Part shown: positions 6,203 through 13,551 of the stretch, in pieces | How positions within the stretch are numbered: the first letter of the stretch is position 1 | Layout of the letters: each line of letters opens with the position of its first letter | Assembly (NCBI GenBank): GCA_031254685.1 | Contig: JAIRTZ010000142.1 | Span: 1 to 15,264, forward strand | Length of the DNA stretch: 15,264 nt | Source of the DNA: Methanomassiliicoccaceae archaeon | GTDB lineage: Archaea; Thermoplasmatota; Thermoplasmata; Methanomassiliicoccales; Methanomethylophilaceae | Direction of reading: 5' to 3' | Notes under the pieces: model-generated | What the model was told of the DNA's origin: nothing | The model's input: the letters and a program-made list of their open reading frames with translations, nothing else | The model's database searches: none | Translations under genes and position numbers: made by a program

Positions 6203-6215
6203 ATATATTTTATAA
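6203..6215 (+). promoter_or_regulatory. TATA element of the atwA-mmp operon
   Basis: The A/T run ATATATTTTATAA is centred about 28 bases before the ATG at 6237. For an archaeal promoter this puts the start of transcription within a few bases of the start codon, so the mRNA is probably leaderless. No Shine-Dalgarno is present (CCGTTGCCGTCATCATGG), which agrees. This would be the main promoter for the whole downstream operon. Confidence 0.6.
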
Positions 6216-6236
6216 TCTCAATCCGTTGCCGTCATC

Positions 6237-7850
6237 ATGGTACGCGAAGCGGTCGACCTGCTGATAATCGACAACGTCTCAAAACGGTTCAGCGGCCGCA
6301 CAGTTCTGAAAGATGTCAGCGCCAAGCTGACAACGGGTTCATCACTCGGGCTGATAGGCAAGAGTGCGGCCGGCAAGAGCGTTCTGATAAACATGCTCAG
6401 AGGCAACGTAGAGTACAAACCGGACAAAGGAAAGGTGATCTACAGAGTGAACCACTGCACCAAGTGCGGTTCCATAGACCTTCCGTACGAGGGCGTCCCG
6501 TGCTCTAAGTGCAATTCCAAAACGATAACGAAGGACGTGGACTATTGGTCGCTCCCCGAGCACGATCAGCTCAGGGACGAGATCAAGGGGCGCATCGCGA
6601 TAATGATGCAGAGGACGTTCGCATTGTTCGGCGACCGTTCCGTCATGGAGAACATCGCCGAGGCGCTGCCTCAGGGGCTCGACGAACGGGAACGGACCAG
6701 GAGGATAGTCGAACTTCTGGAATTCGTCAATTTGACGCACAGGACGACGCACATCGCAAGGGACCTTTCGGGAGGCGAGAAACAAAGGACGGTGCTGGCA
6801 AGACAGCTGGCCAAGGACCCGTTGTTCTTCCTGGCCGACGAACCCACCGGAACGCTGGACCCGAGGACCGCCGAGACCGTGCACAACTCACTGATCGGCA
6901 TAGTGGAGAACCGCGGGATATGCAGGGTCTTCGCGTCGCACTGGCCTGAGGCGATAGACAAGATGGCCGACGACGCGATATGGCTGGACGCCGGGAACGT
7001 GGTGATGCACGATAAGCCGGAGGCCGTCACCGCAAAGTTCATGGAAGAGTACAAATTCGAGAAGCACGGGGGCTCCGAGATAGGGGAGCCGATAATCATT
7101 GTGAAAGATGCGAAAAAATATTTCTTCTCGGTGATACGCGGCGTGGTCAAGGCCGTGGACGGCATATCGTTCGAGATAAACGAAAGAGAGATATTCGCGC
7201 TCATCGGCACAAGCGGCGCCGGGAAGACGACGACGTCGCGCATGATCGCCGGAATGTCCCCGTCCACCGGCGGCTCCGTGAAGATAAAGCTCGGCGATGA
7301 CCTCGTGGACATGTCGGAGCAGGGGCCGGAGGGCAAGGGAAGGGCGACACCGTACATAGGGTTCCTGCATCAGGAATATTCGTTATACCCGTTCGATACG
7401 ATACTTCAGAATCTGACCACGTGCATCGGCATGAAGATGCCGGCGGAACTCGCGAAAGTGAAAGCGATACAGACGCTCCTCAGCGTCGGGTTCCCGTCGA
7501 ACACCGTCGAGAACATACTGTACGCATACCCGGACACCCTGAGCGTCGGAGAATGCCAGAGGATCGCGTTCGCGCAGGTGCTGATACAGGAGCCGAGGAT
7601 CGTCATACTCGACGAGCCCACCGGAACGATGGACCCGATAACGAAGGTGACCGTCGCAAAGTCCGTCCTCAAGGCGAGGGACGAGTTCGGGGAGACGTTC
7701 GTCATCGTAAGTCACGATATGGATTTCATACTCAACTGCTGCGACCGCGCGGCCCTGATGCGCAACGGAAAGATCGTAATGATCGGAAAACCGGCGGACA
7801 TCGTCAAAGAACTTACAAAAGAAGAAATGACGGAGTGCGAGCTCAAGTGA
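6237..7850 (+). CDS. atwA: MCR activation component A2, tandem ABC ATPase
   Basis: A 537-residue soluble protein with two ABC ATPase domains and no membrane segments, the architecture of component A2 (AtwA), which drives ATP-dependent reductive activation of Ni-F430 in MCR. Domain 1 has Walker A GKSAAGKS (41-48), signature LSGGEKQR (177-184) and Walker B LFFLADEPTG (196-205). Domain 2 has Walker A GTSGAGKT (324-331), signature LSVGECQR (435-442) and Walker B VILDEPTG with Asp459-Glu460. Between Walker A and signature of domain 1 lies a zinc-ribbon-like insertion with Cys74-x2-Cys77 and Cys89-x2-Cys92, a family trait as far as I recall. Both catalytic sites look intact. It is the first gene of the operon, probably leaderless, and its TGA overlaps the mcrC GTG start by four bases. 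Confidence 0.95.
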   Translation: MVREAVDLLIIDNVSKRFSGRTVLKDVSAKLTTGSSLGLIGKSAAGKSVLINMLRGNVEYKPDKGKVIYRVNHCTKCGSIDLPYEGVPCSKCNSKTITKDVDYWSLPEHDQLRDEIKGRIAIMMQRTFALFGDRSVMENIAEALPQGLDERERTRRIVELLEFVNLTHRTTHIARDLSGGEKQRTVLARQLAKDPLFFLADEPTGTLDPRTAETVHNSLIGIVENRGICRVFASHWPEAIDKMADDAIWLDAGNVVMHDKPEAVTAKFMEEYKFEKHGGSEIGEPIIIVKDAKKYFFSVIRGVVKAVDGISFEINEREIFALIGTSGAGKTTTSRMIAGMSPSTGGSVKIKLGDDLVDMSEQGPEGKGRATPYIGFLHQEYSLYPFDTILQNLTTCIGMKMPAELAKVKAIQTLLSVGFPSNTVENILYAYPDTLSVGECQRIAFAQVLIQEPRIVILDEPTGTMDPITKVTVAKSVLKARDEFGETFVIVSHDMDFILNCCDRAALMRNGKIVMIGKPADIVKELTKEEMTECELK

Positions 7851-8470
7851 AGCAAAGGATCGGCAGGCATCTGAGCTTCGTGGAATGCCGTGAGTCCATG
7901 GGGATGGGCGCGGGCGGATCGCTGGCGCAGAGAGCGACGATATCCGAGAGCGGGCGCGATGTCGTCGTCGTCGCCATGGGGCCGGGCAGAAGGCATATAA
8001 CGAAGCCGGTATGCGAGATAACGTACGCTCTGAGAGAGGAAGGCATCGATGCGAGCGTCCTTGTCGTCAACGCAGGCGGAGGCATCCCGGCGGACGCGAC
8101 CGAAGGGATGCACGGGCAGCATTTCGGTCTCGATCCGATAGAGGTGGAACGGATGCAGCAGTTCAAGATCGCGCTGATACACCTCGGCAACGTCCGGTCG
8201 CACATAATATTCAAAGCGAGGCTGATACTCAGGAACGTCGACATCCCTGCGATGATCGTCTCGCAATGCCCCGTCGATTTTGAGGATTTCGCCGCGATAG
8301 GCGTGAAAACGCGCGTCGTGATGCCGAAGGACGAGGACGTGAACGTCAAAGGCGAGATACGCGAGATAGCGACCGGGGTCATACGCGGTGTGACGTGCTC
8401 GCAGGAGAAACTCGACGAGATCGTTTCAAAGGTGCAGTCGATGCTCCCCGACAGGAGGTCCTCGAAATGA
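7847..8470 (+). CDS. mcrC: Methyl-coenzyme M reductase operon protein C
   Basis: A 207-residue McrC, a non-structural protein that belongs to the MCR activation machinery with A2. Characteristic sequence: GPGRRHITKPVC (residues 45-56), VLVVNAGGGIP, HFGLDPIEVE, ALIHLGNVRSHIIFKARLILRN (about 109-130) and SQCPVDFEDFAAIGVKTRVVMP. Cysteines at 14, 56 and in SQCP are candidates for metal-cluster binding. The GTG at 7847 overlaps the atwA stop as GTGA and gives the expected N-terminus; the longer open frame upstream is a shadow of atwA. In many methanogens mcrC sits inside the mcr operon, whereas here it is in the activation operon. It shares several motifs with Mmp7 encoded later in this operon. 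Confidence 0.95.
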   Translation: MKQRIGRHLSFVECRESMGMGAGGSLAQRATISESGRDVVVVAMGPGRRHITKPVCEITYALREEGIDASVLVVNAGGGIPADATEGMHGQHFGLDPIEVERMQQFKIALIHLGNVRSHIIFKARLILRNVDIPAMIVSQCPVDFEDFAAIGVKTRVVMPKDEDVNVKGEIREIATGVIRGVTCSQEKLDEIVSKVQSMLPDRRSSK

Positions 8471-9981
8471 AAGTGACCGTTAACGGTTCGGTGAAGGACG
8501 TCCCGAAGAACGCCAAGCTGAAGGACGCGACAGAAGGGGAAACGTACGTCAACGGATCGCTGATATCGATACGCCTCTCCGCCGATAAGATAACCGAGGA
8601 GACGAGCGACCTGGAGCTCGTGACATCGAAAGGGTCGATGATAATGCATCTCGACGACAGCGATGACGCGAGGATATGGAAGAACACCGTGCAAAGCATC
8701 GAGGGCATCGCGGCGAGATGGGTCACAAGGAACATCACGGCATTCGGTTCCTTCAAAACGGACATCAAAGTGAACCGCGAGCCGAGGATGTACAGACGTT
8801 ACGACTGTTTCTTCTCGCTGGGCGGTTTCGATAACGATACGACGTACATGATGATCGCGAGGGACGACCACAAATGGTCGTACGGCGCCGGGAAGGGCAG
8901 GATCGGGCGCATAACGAAGGGACGCCACATATTGGACGCATTGCGCGAGGGCGATAAGATCACGGGCGTACGCCACGTCGTCTCGGAACGGAGCTCGGAG
9001 AACGTTATCGTTACGAAGGACCTCGGGACAGCCGCGGAAGAGGGGATGGTCATCGAGACCTGCGTGAAAGTAAGACTGAACGAAAGGTCCCCGATGAGCT
9101 GCGAGCATTTCCTGGTGACCGCGGGAAAAGGATACATCGATATCTCGGACAGCACCGGAAGCTACGCCGCATGCTCGGATAACACCGACGTGGAGATAAA
9201 CGACGAGGAAAAGAGCGTCAGGGACGAGGGCCGCGTGACCGTACGGTCATCCGGGACCGGTACGGGAAGGATATTCTTCTACAAGGAACGGAGACAGGTG
9301 CTGCCGTCGCATAACGACATCGGTTCCGTCGAACAGGGAATGGGCATACTGGCGCATTCCCGGCAGGGCGATCGGGTCACGATAGCCGCGGACCGCCGGC
9401 GTCTGCTGTCCGTCGGTATGACACAGTCCGAGGGAAAGAAGTTCTTGGAATCGATGGGCATCAGGCAGATACGCACCGGCGACAGGTCCGATGACGCCGT
9501 GATAGTGGAACAGGAGCCGGAGTGGACGATGCACGCCGCCAGGACCAAAGAGGCGGAGACGTTCGGGGCGCCGGCGGAAAAGATATTCGATATTTCGCTC
9601 GACCGTAAGAACGAGGCCGCCAGCGTTCATTATTTTGAGAAGGTAACGGGACTCAGCCACAAGCCGATCGGAACGATGAAGGTCCATTTCGCATTCAAGG
9701 GGATGCCGATGGTGACCTTCGAGGGCGACGAGGAACGCGCAAAATCGCTGTACCCCGGGGCGGAGTTCAAGAAGTGCAGGAAAGGCGACATAGGGATAAC
9801 GAATCAGTCAAGACCGAACTGCGGCCTGATGGGCGTGAGGCTCGAGGAGAGCAAAGAGTACGGCCCCACCGGCGAGGAACCGTACGGGACGAACATCGCG
9901 GGAACGTTCAAAGGGGATCTTAAAAAATTCTCGGAAGGGCTGAAGGAAGGGGACATCGTGTACGTGAGGGAAGAAAAATGA
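8467..9981 (+). CDS. mmp3: Methanogenesis marker protein 3 (UPF0288)
   Basis: A 504-residue protein of the UPF0288/Mmp3 family, limited to methanogens and relatives and reported as part of the MCR activation complex. The N-terminus MKVTVNGSVKDVPKNAKLKDA looks like a small beta-grasp-type domain. The C-terminal part has the conserved KPIGTMKVHFAFKGMPMVTFEGD and GDIGITNQSRPNCGLMGVRLEES blocks, with an invariant-looking Cys452; the family has been described as peptidyl-prolyl isomerase-like. Other cysteines (YDCFF, MSCEHF, AACSDN, KKCRKG) may be structural or cluster ligands. The ATG at 8467 overlaps the mcrC stop (ATGA), and its own stop overlaps the mmp6 start in the same way. Family identity is firm; the exact biochemical role is less so. 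Confidence 0.92.
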   Translation: MKVTVNGSVKDVPKNAKLKDATEGETYVNGSLISIRLSADKITEETSDLELVTSKGSMIMHLDDSDDARIWKNTVQSIEGIAARWVTRNITAFGSFKTDIKVNREPRMYRRYDCFFSLGGFDNDTTYMMIARDDHKWSYGAGKGRIGRITKGRHILDALREGDKITGVRHVVSERSSENVIVTKDLGTAAEEGMVIETCVKVRLNERSPMSCEHFLVTAGKGYIDISDSTGSYAACSDNTDVEINDEEKSVRDEGRVTVRSSGTGTGRIFFYKERRQVLPSHNDIGSVEQGMGILAHSRQGDRVTIAADRRRLLSVGMTQSEGKKFLESMGIRQIRTGDRSDDAVIVEQEPEWTMHAARTKEAETFGAPAEKIFDISLDRKNEAASVHYFEKVTGLSHKPIGTMKVHFAFKGMPMVTFEGDEERAKSLYPGAEFKKCRKGDIGITNQSRPNCGLMGVRLEESKEYGPTGEEPYGTNIAGTFKGDLKKFSEGLKEGDIVYVREEK

Positions 9982-10397
9982 GCGCAGAACGCGAAACGAG
10001 GATCATAGTCATATCGCCGGCGTCCGACATAACGCCGGACCAGGTGACAAGGACGATACATTCGATGGGAAGGAAGGTCACGGTGAAGGAATCCTGTTAC
10101 GGCGCCGTGCTCGAAGGAGAACGCGATGTCGTCCGCGAAGTGATAGCGGAGATAAGAAAGCTTGACGCGAACGGGATATTCACGAAGGTGAGGGCATACC
10201 ACGCCGGCGACCCGAGGAGATGCCGCGCGCACCACGGAACGAGGCCCGGTTTTGCGCAGCTGGAACAGGAATGGGGCGACCTCTGGAAGATACAGCACGG
10301 TCTCGACTGCGCGGACAGAGGGGAAAAAGCGAACGAAAGAAAGACCGAGGAAAAATTATCGGTCGAGAGATTCAAGAAGATATGCGAGGTGAAGTGA
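9978..10397 (+). CDS. mmp6: Methanogenesis marker protein 6
   Basis: A 139-residue protein recognisable as Mmp6 from its diagnostic block FTKVRAYHAGDPRRCRAHHGTRPGFAQLEQEW (about residues 68-99), with one cysteine (Cys82) next to a His pair. The N-terminus (TRIIVISPASDITPDQVTRTIHSMG) predicts a ferredoxin-like alpha/beta fold. The last 35 residues are strongly charged. The family is confined to methanogens and its role is not established; genetic context in an operon devoted to MCR activation suggests a supporting part in cluster or cofactor handling. It overlaps mmp3 by 4 bp (ATGA) and mmp5 by one base (TGATG). Confidence 0.92.
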   Translation: MSAERETRIIVISPASDITPDQVTRTIHSMGRKVTVKESCYGAVLEGERDVVREVIAEIRKLDANGIFTKVRAYHAGDPRRCRAHHGTRPGFAQLEQEWGDLWKIQHGLDCADRGEKANERKTEEKLSVERFKKICEVK

Positions 10398-10831
10398 TGA
10401 AAGTGTTCATAGACCCGCCGAACAGCCTGATACTGTTCGATCTTGTGGAGCGGGAAGGTCATGAGCCGCTGAGCACAATGGCGGCCATTCAGGAAAAGAT
10501 GGAGAGAACGGAGATAGACATGCCGCCGATGAACATATCGCTGGAGGATGTCATGAAAGGGCTGAAGTACGCGGGCATTGAGGTCCCCTCGGGAGTGAGG
10601 GGGCGTCTGGCGGTATGGGGGCCGATGATCGAATCCGCGGAGGCCGCGATAATAATGGAGGACTGCCCGTACGCGTTCGGATGCGTGGGATGCCACAGAA
10701 CGAACCTGATGGTAAGGTACATGATCAAGAAAAGAGGCATCCCGGTGCTGGACGTGAACTATCCGAACGACGAGGACCAGGCAAGGGACCTCGTTGTGAT
10801 GATAAGACAATTCCTGGGGGGACTCAAATGA
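10397..10831 (+). CDS. mmp5: Methanogenesis marker protein 5
   Basis: A 144-residue Mmp5. The key block is MEDCPYAFGCVGCHRTN with Cys90, Cys96 and Cys99 (C-x5-C-x2-C), followed by MIKKRGIPVLDVNYPNDEDQARDLVVMIRQFL. The N-terminal half (MKVFIDPPNSLILFDLVEREGHEP) looks like an alpha/beta fold. The cysteine triad could bind an iron-sulfur centre, which is inference. Function is not known. The ATG at 10397 follows the mmp6 stop as TGATG; the open frame further upstream belongs to mmp6 in another frame. Its TGA overlaps the mmp15 start (ATGA). Confidence 0.92.
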   Translation: MKVFIDPPNSLILFDLVEREGHEPLSTMAAIQEKMERTEIDMPPMNISLEDVMKGLKYAGIEVPSGVRGRLAVWGPMIESAEAAIIMEDCPYAFGCVGCHRTNLMVRYMIKKRGIPVLDVNYPNDEDQARDLVVMIRQFLGGLK

Positions 10832-12057
10832 TAAAGATCGCACAGTTATCATGCGGCACGGAGTACAGCAGCGTTCAGTACGAAATTGAAAAGGCCGCCA
10901 GGACGGTCGGCGCGAACATCGTTCATCCCGACGTATCGGCGTCGGAGATAAACGCCGCCGTCGAAAGGTTCGGGTTCAAGCCGCAGTCGCCGCAGCTGAG
11001 GCTGATGATCGCACGCGCGGTGCAGCTCGCGGATAAGAAATACGACGCGGACGCCGTGTTCATAGCAACGTGCTTCAGATGCGCCGAGGGCGCGCTGGTA
11101 AGGAACGAGCTGAGGCGCTTCATTCAGGACAATACGAGACTGCCCGTCGTTACATACTCGTTCACCGAGAGGCTGAAGGCGCAGCAGCTGATGACCAGGA
11201 TGGAGGCGCTCGTCACCATCGTGACAAGGAAGGAACTTCTCGCAAGGGAGAGGCAGAGCGGGATAACCGCCGGCATCGATTCGGGATCGAGCACAACGAA
11301 AGCGGTGATAATGATAGACAACCGCATAGCGGGCAAGGACTGGACGCCGTCCGGCGACGTCATTGCGTCGGCGGAGCACGTAATGGAGAACGCGCTCAGA
11401 CAGGCCGGCGTGAAGTTAAAGGACATCGAGGCCATCGGTACCACGGGGTACGGGCGCTACCGTCTGGGGAAGCACTATAACGCGAAGCTCGTGCAGGAGG
11501 AGCTGACGACGAACTCCAAGGGCGCCGTCTGGCTGGCCGACCGCCAAAGAGGGGAGGCGACGATACTGGACATCGGAGGGATGGACAACAAAGCGATAAC
11601 GGTGCGGGACGGCGTTCCGGACAACTTCACGATGGGCGGCATATGCGCCGGCGCGTCGGGACGATTCTTAGAGATGGTGTCGAAGCGTCTGAAAATCGAG
11701 GTGACGGAACTCGGAGCGCTCGCGGACAAGGGCAACTGGAGGAACGCGAAGATGAACTCCTATTGTTCCGTATTCGGAATTCAGGACCTCGTCACAACGC
11801 TGGGCGACGGCAAGACGTTCGAGGACGTCGCCGCCGCCGCGTGCCATTCCGTCGCGGAACAGGTGTACGAGCAGCAGCTGCAGGAGATAGACGTCCGCCA
11901 TCCGATAATACAGGTGGGCGGGACGTCGCTGATATCCGGCCTTGTTGCGGCGGTGGGCGAGATACTGGGATCTAAACCGATCGTCCCGCAGAACTCGCAG
12001 TACATCGGTGCTGTCGGGGGCGCGATACTTTCGTCGGGATTCCTTGAGGGGATGTGA
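10828..12057 (+). CDS. mmp15: Methanogenesis marker protein 15, ASKHA ATPase of the BadF/BcrA type
   Basis: A 409-residue protein in two parts. Residues 1-140 form a methanogen-specific domain with Cys9 and a C82-F-R-C85 pair. From residue 145 an ASKHA ATPase follows: phosphate loop DSGSSTTKAVIM from Asp151, second phosphate motif LDIGGMDNKAI, and C-terminal VGGTSLISGL. It is related to activases of 2-hydroxyacyl-CoA dehydratase and benzoyl-CoA reductase, which use ATP to push an electron from a [4Fe-4S] cluster shared across a dimer. The two cluster cysteines of those enzymes have counterparts here, Cys273 in GGICAGASGRFLE and Cys313 in NSYCSVFG, 40 residues apart as in the activases. Role in MCR activation is inferred from family and operon. 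Start overlaps mmp5 stop (ATGA). Confidence 0.94.
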   Translation: MIKIAQLSCGTEYSSVQYEIEKAARTVGANIVHPDVSASEINAAVERFGFKPQSPQLRLMIARAVQLADKKYDADAVFIATCFRCAEGALVRNELRRFIQDNTRLPVVTYSFTERLKAQQLMTRMEALVTIVTRKELLARERQSGITAGIDSGSSTTKAVIMIDNRIAGKDWTPSGDVIASAEHVMENALRQAGVKLKDIEAIGTTGYGRYRLGKHYNAKLVQEELTTNSKGAVWLADRQRGEATILDIGGMDNKAITVRDGVPDNFTMGGICAGASGRFLEMVSKRLKIEVTELGALADKGNWRNAKMNSYCSVFGIQDLVTTLGDGKTFEDVAAAACHSVAEQVYEQQLQEIDVRHPIIQVGGTSLISGLVAAVGEILGSKPIVPQNSQYIGAVGGAILSSGFLEGM

Positions 12058-12623
12058 TGCTGGTCGAGGTCACGGGAACGGACGCCTACGGGAACGAGGC
12101 TTACAAAAAACTGTTCGAGGACATATTGTCCGAATCCGGGAAGGCGACGTCATTGGAAAAGGTGAGGATGCTCCTGAACCCGGGAACGCCGCTCTTCATT
12201 TTTTCGGCGCTGATGCGGAATGTGCCGGAAAGCAAGACGATAGCGGACGCGGTGAGCATCAGGACGGAAGGGAACGAGGTGCACATTTCGATATCCGACG
12301 AGAATTACGCGCCCCATATCCTTTCGGCGCTGTGGAAGATGTACGGGCGCGACCGCGTGGACCAGCAGACGAGGTTCGACATAAAGATAGAGAACGGCGA
12401 TGAGGACGCCATCGCAAAGGTGGAGATCGCATCGGGCGAGGACGCCAAACAGGAGATCATCGGATCGTTATGGCGCGTGCTGCCGGAAGGGATCAAGGCG
12501 AGGCACAACATATCCGAGGGACGTCTGATAACGATAGCCGCCACCGAAGAGATAATGACGGAAGAACTGAAGGAAAAGGCTTTACGATTCCATAACGAGA
12601 CGAAAGGTGACGCGGATGTATGA
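12057..12623 (+). CDS. mmp17: Methanogenesis marker protein 17
   Basis: A 188-residue Mmp17, recognised by its start MLVEVTGTDAYGNEAYKKLFEDI and by LNPGTPLFIFSALMR. Mmp17 has been reported as a subunit of the MCR activation complex with A2, McrC, Mmp3 and Mmp7. It lacks cysteine altogether in this copy, so it probably does not itself hold a metal cluster and may act as scaffold. Two starts are possible: GTG at 12054 (GTGA overlap with mmp15) or ATG at 12057 (TGATG, one-base overlap); the ATG gives the family-like N-terminus and is chosen. The gene ends inside the mmp7 start region with an 8-bp overlap. Confidence 0.92.
   Translation: MLVEVTGTDAYGNEAYKKLFEDILSESGKATSLEKVRMLLNPGTPLFIFSALMRNVPESKTIADAVSIRTEGNEVHISISDENYAPHILSALWKMYGRDRVDQQTRFDIKIENGDEDAIAKVEIASGEDAKQEIIGSLWRVLPEGIKARHNISEGRLITIAATEEIMTEELKEKALRFHNETKGDADV
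12605..12610 (+). promoter_or_regulatory. Ribosome binding site that fixes the mmp7 start
   Basis: AGGTGA lies five bases before the ATG at 12616. It contains the GTG at 12607 which also opens the frame, so the downstream ATG is the likely start and the GTG part of the ribosome site. Confidence 0.65.
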
Positions 12624-13551
12624 GGTGATGATGTACGACGGCGGTATCTACCGTTCCAACGAATTATTGGAGATGATAGAGGACGTCGGCGGTGTCGTGC
12701 TGCAGAAGACGAGGAGCGCGCAGATGTTCACCGTCACGATGTCGATACCCGGCGAGGACCGCGGGGAGATGGAAAGGATGTGCACGTCCATCGGCGGAAC
12801 GGTGCGTTCGGTACCGCTGGCCGGCACCGAGATAGCCGTCGTGGGACCGACGCTGGGAAGGCACCATATGCCGCACCCGGTGTGCGATGTCGCGGAGGTC
12901 CTGAGACAGAACGGTTCCATAACCGTGGTGATGGGATTGGCCAGAGGGCGCGGGAAGGCGACATCCCAGATATCCGTGACGGAGGAGGACATAATAAACG
13001 AGTACGACGCGGCGATATACGTCCTCGGTAATTTCAAAACGTGCGTGGAGGCCAAAAAACATCTGTTCGAGAAGATACGCGTCCCCGTGATACTGGTCTC
13101 CGGCCCGATGCCGGAAGGCCTCGACGAATACTGCGAGGCGATAATCTCAGGCGTCGGAAGAAAATCGGAACGCATGAGGACGCCGGACGAGAGGAAGAAG
13201 CTCGAGGAGATATCCGACAGGGTGGACGAAGTGCTGAGGGCGAGGAAAAAAATGCTCGAGGAGGACCCGTTATTCGTGCACCCGGCGGAATTAAAACAGC
13301 TGCTTGAGGAATACGAACCGATAAAGGAAAGCCTGAGGCCCGCCCCGATCGTGCTGCACCTGGACGGCCTCAGGATAAAGATACCGATGCACGAGCACGG
13401 GAAGGCGATATCCGATATGACCGTATACGGGCGGAGGCTCGGCGATATCGCGAGAATATCGGAATCGAGGATCAACGACAGCAGCATCATCATCAAGATA
13501 ATGACCAGGTCGGAGGTAAACGATGCCGACAGCGCCGGAAAGGGTGCGTAA
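12616..13551 (+). CDS. mmp7: Methanogenesis marker protein 7
   Basis: A 311-residue Mmp7, known as a component of the MCR activation complex. Diagnostic sequence is VVGPTLGRHHMPHPVCDVAEVLRQNG (about 75-100, with Cys90), GLARGRGK (107-114), YVLGNFKTC (135-143) and VPVILVSGPMPEGLDEY. The middle is a charged helical stretch (about 190-240, ERKKLEEISDRVDEVLRARKKMLEED) likely to form a coiled coil, then a C-terminal PIVLHLDGLRIKIPMHEHGK domain. The central region parallels McrC motif by motif, pointing to a common ancestor. The ATG at 12616 is preferred over GTG at 12607. The last 29 bases overlap the next gene. Confidence 0.93.
   Translation: MYEVMMYDGGIYRSNELLEMIEDVGGVVLQKTRSAQMFTVTMSIPGEDRGEMERMCTSIGGTVRSVPLAGTEIAVVGPTLGRHHMPHPVCDVAEVLRQNGSITVVMGLARGRGKATSQISVTEEDIINEYDAAIYVLGNFKTCVEAKKHLFEKIRVPVILVSGPMPEGLDEYCEAIISGVGRKSERMRTPDERKKLEEISDRVDEVLRARKKMLEEDPLFVHPAELKQLLEEYEPIKESLRPAPIVLHLDGLRIKIPMHEHGKAISDMTVYGRRLGDIARISESRINDSSIIIKIMTRSEVNDADSAGKGA
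13512..13517 (+). promoter_or_regulatory. Strong Shine-Dalgarno for the DUF123 gene inside mmp7
   Basis: GGAGGT stands five bases before the ATG at 13523. It lies within the mmp7 coding region and supports translation of the overlapping next gene in its own frame. Confidence 0.7.

Noticed and set aside
7843..9108. 421-codon open frame on the minus strand across mcrC and mmp3
   Set aside because: Antisense to two well-recognised genes, low-complexity composition, no ribosome site or motif; a shadow frame.
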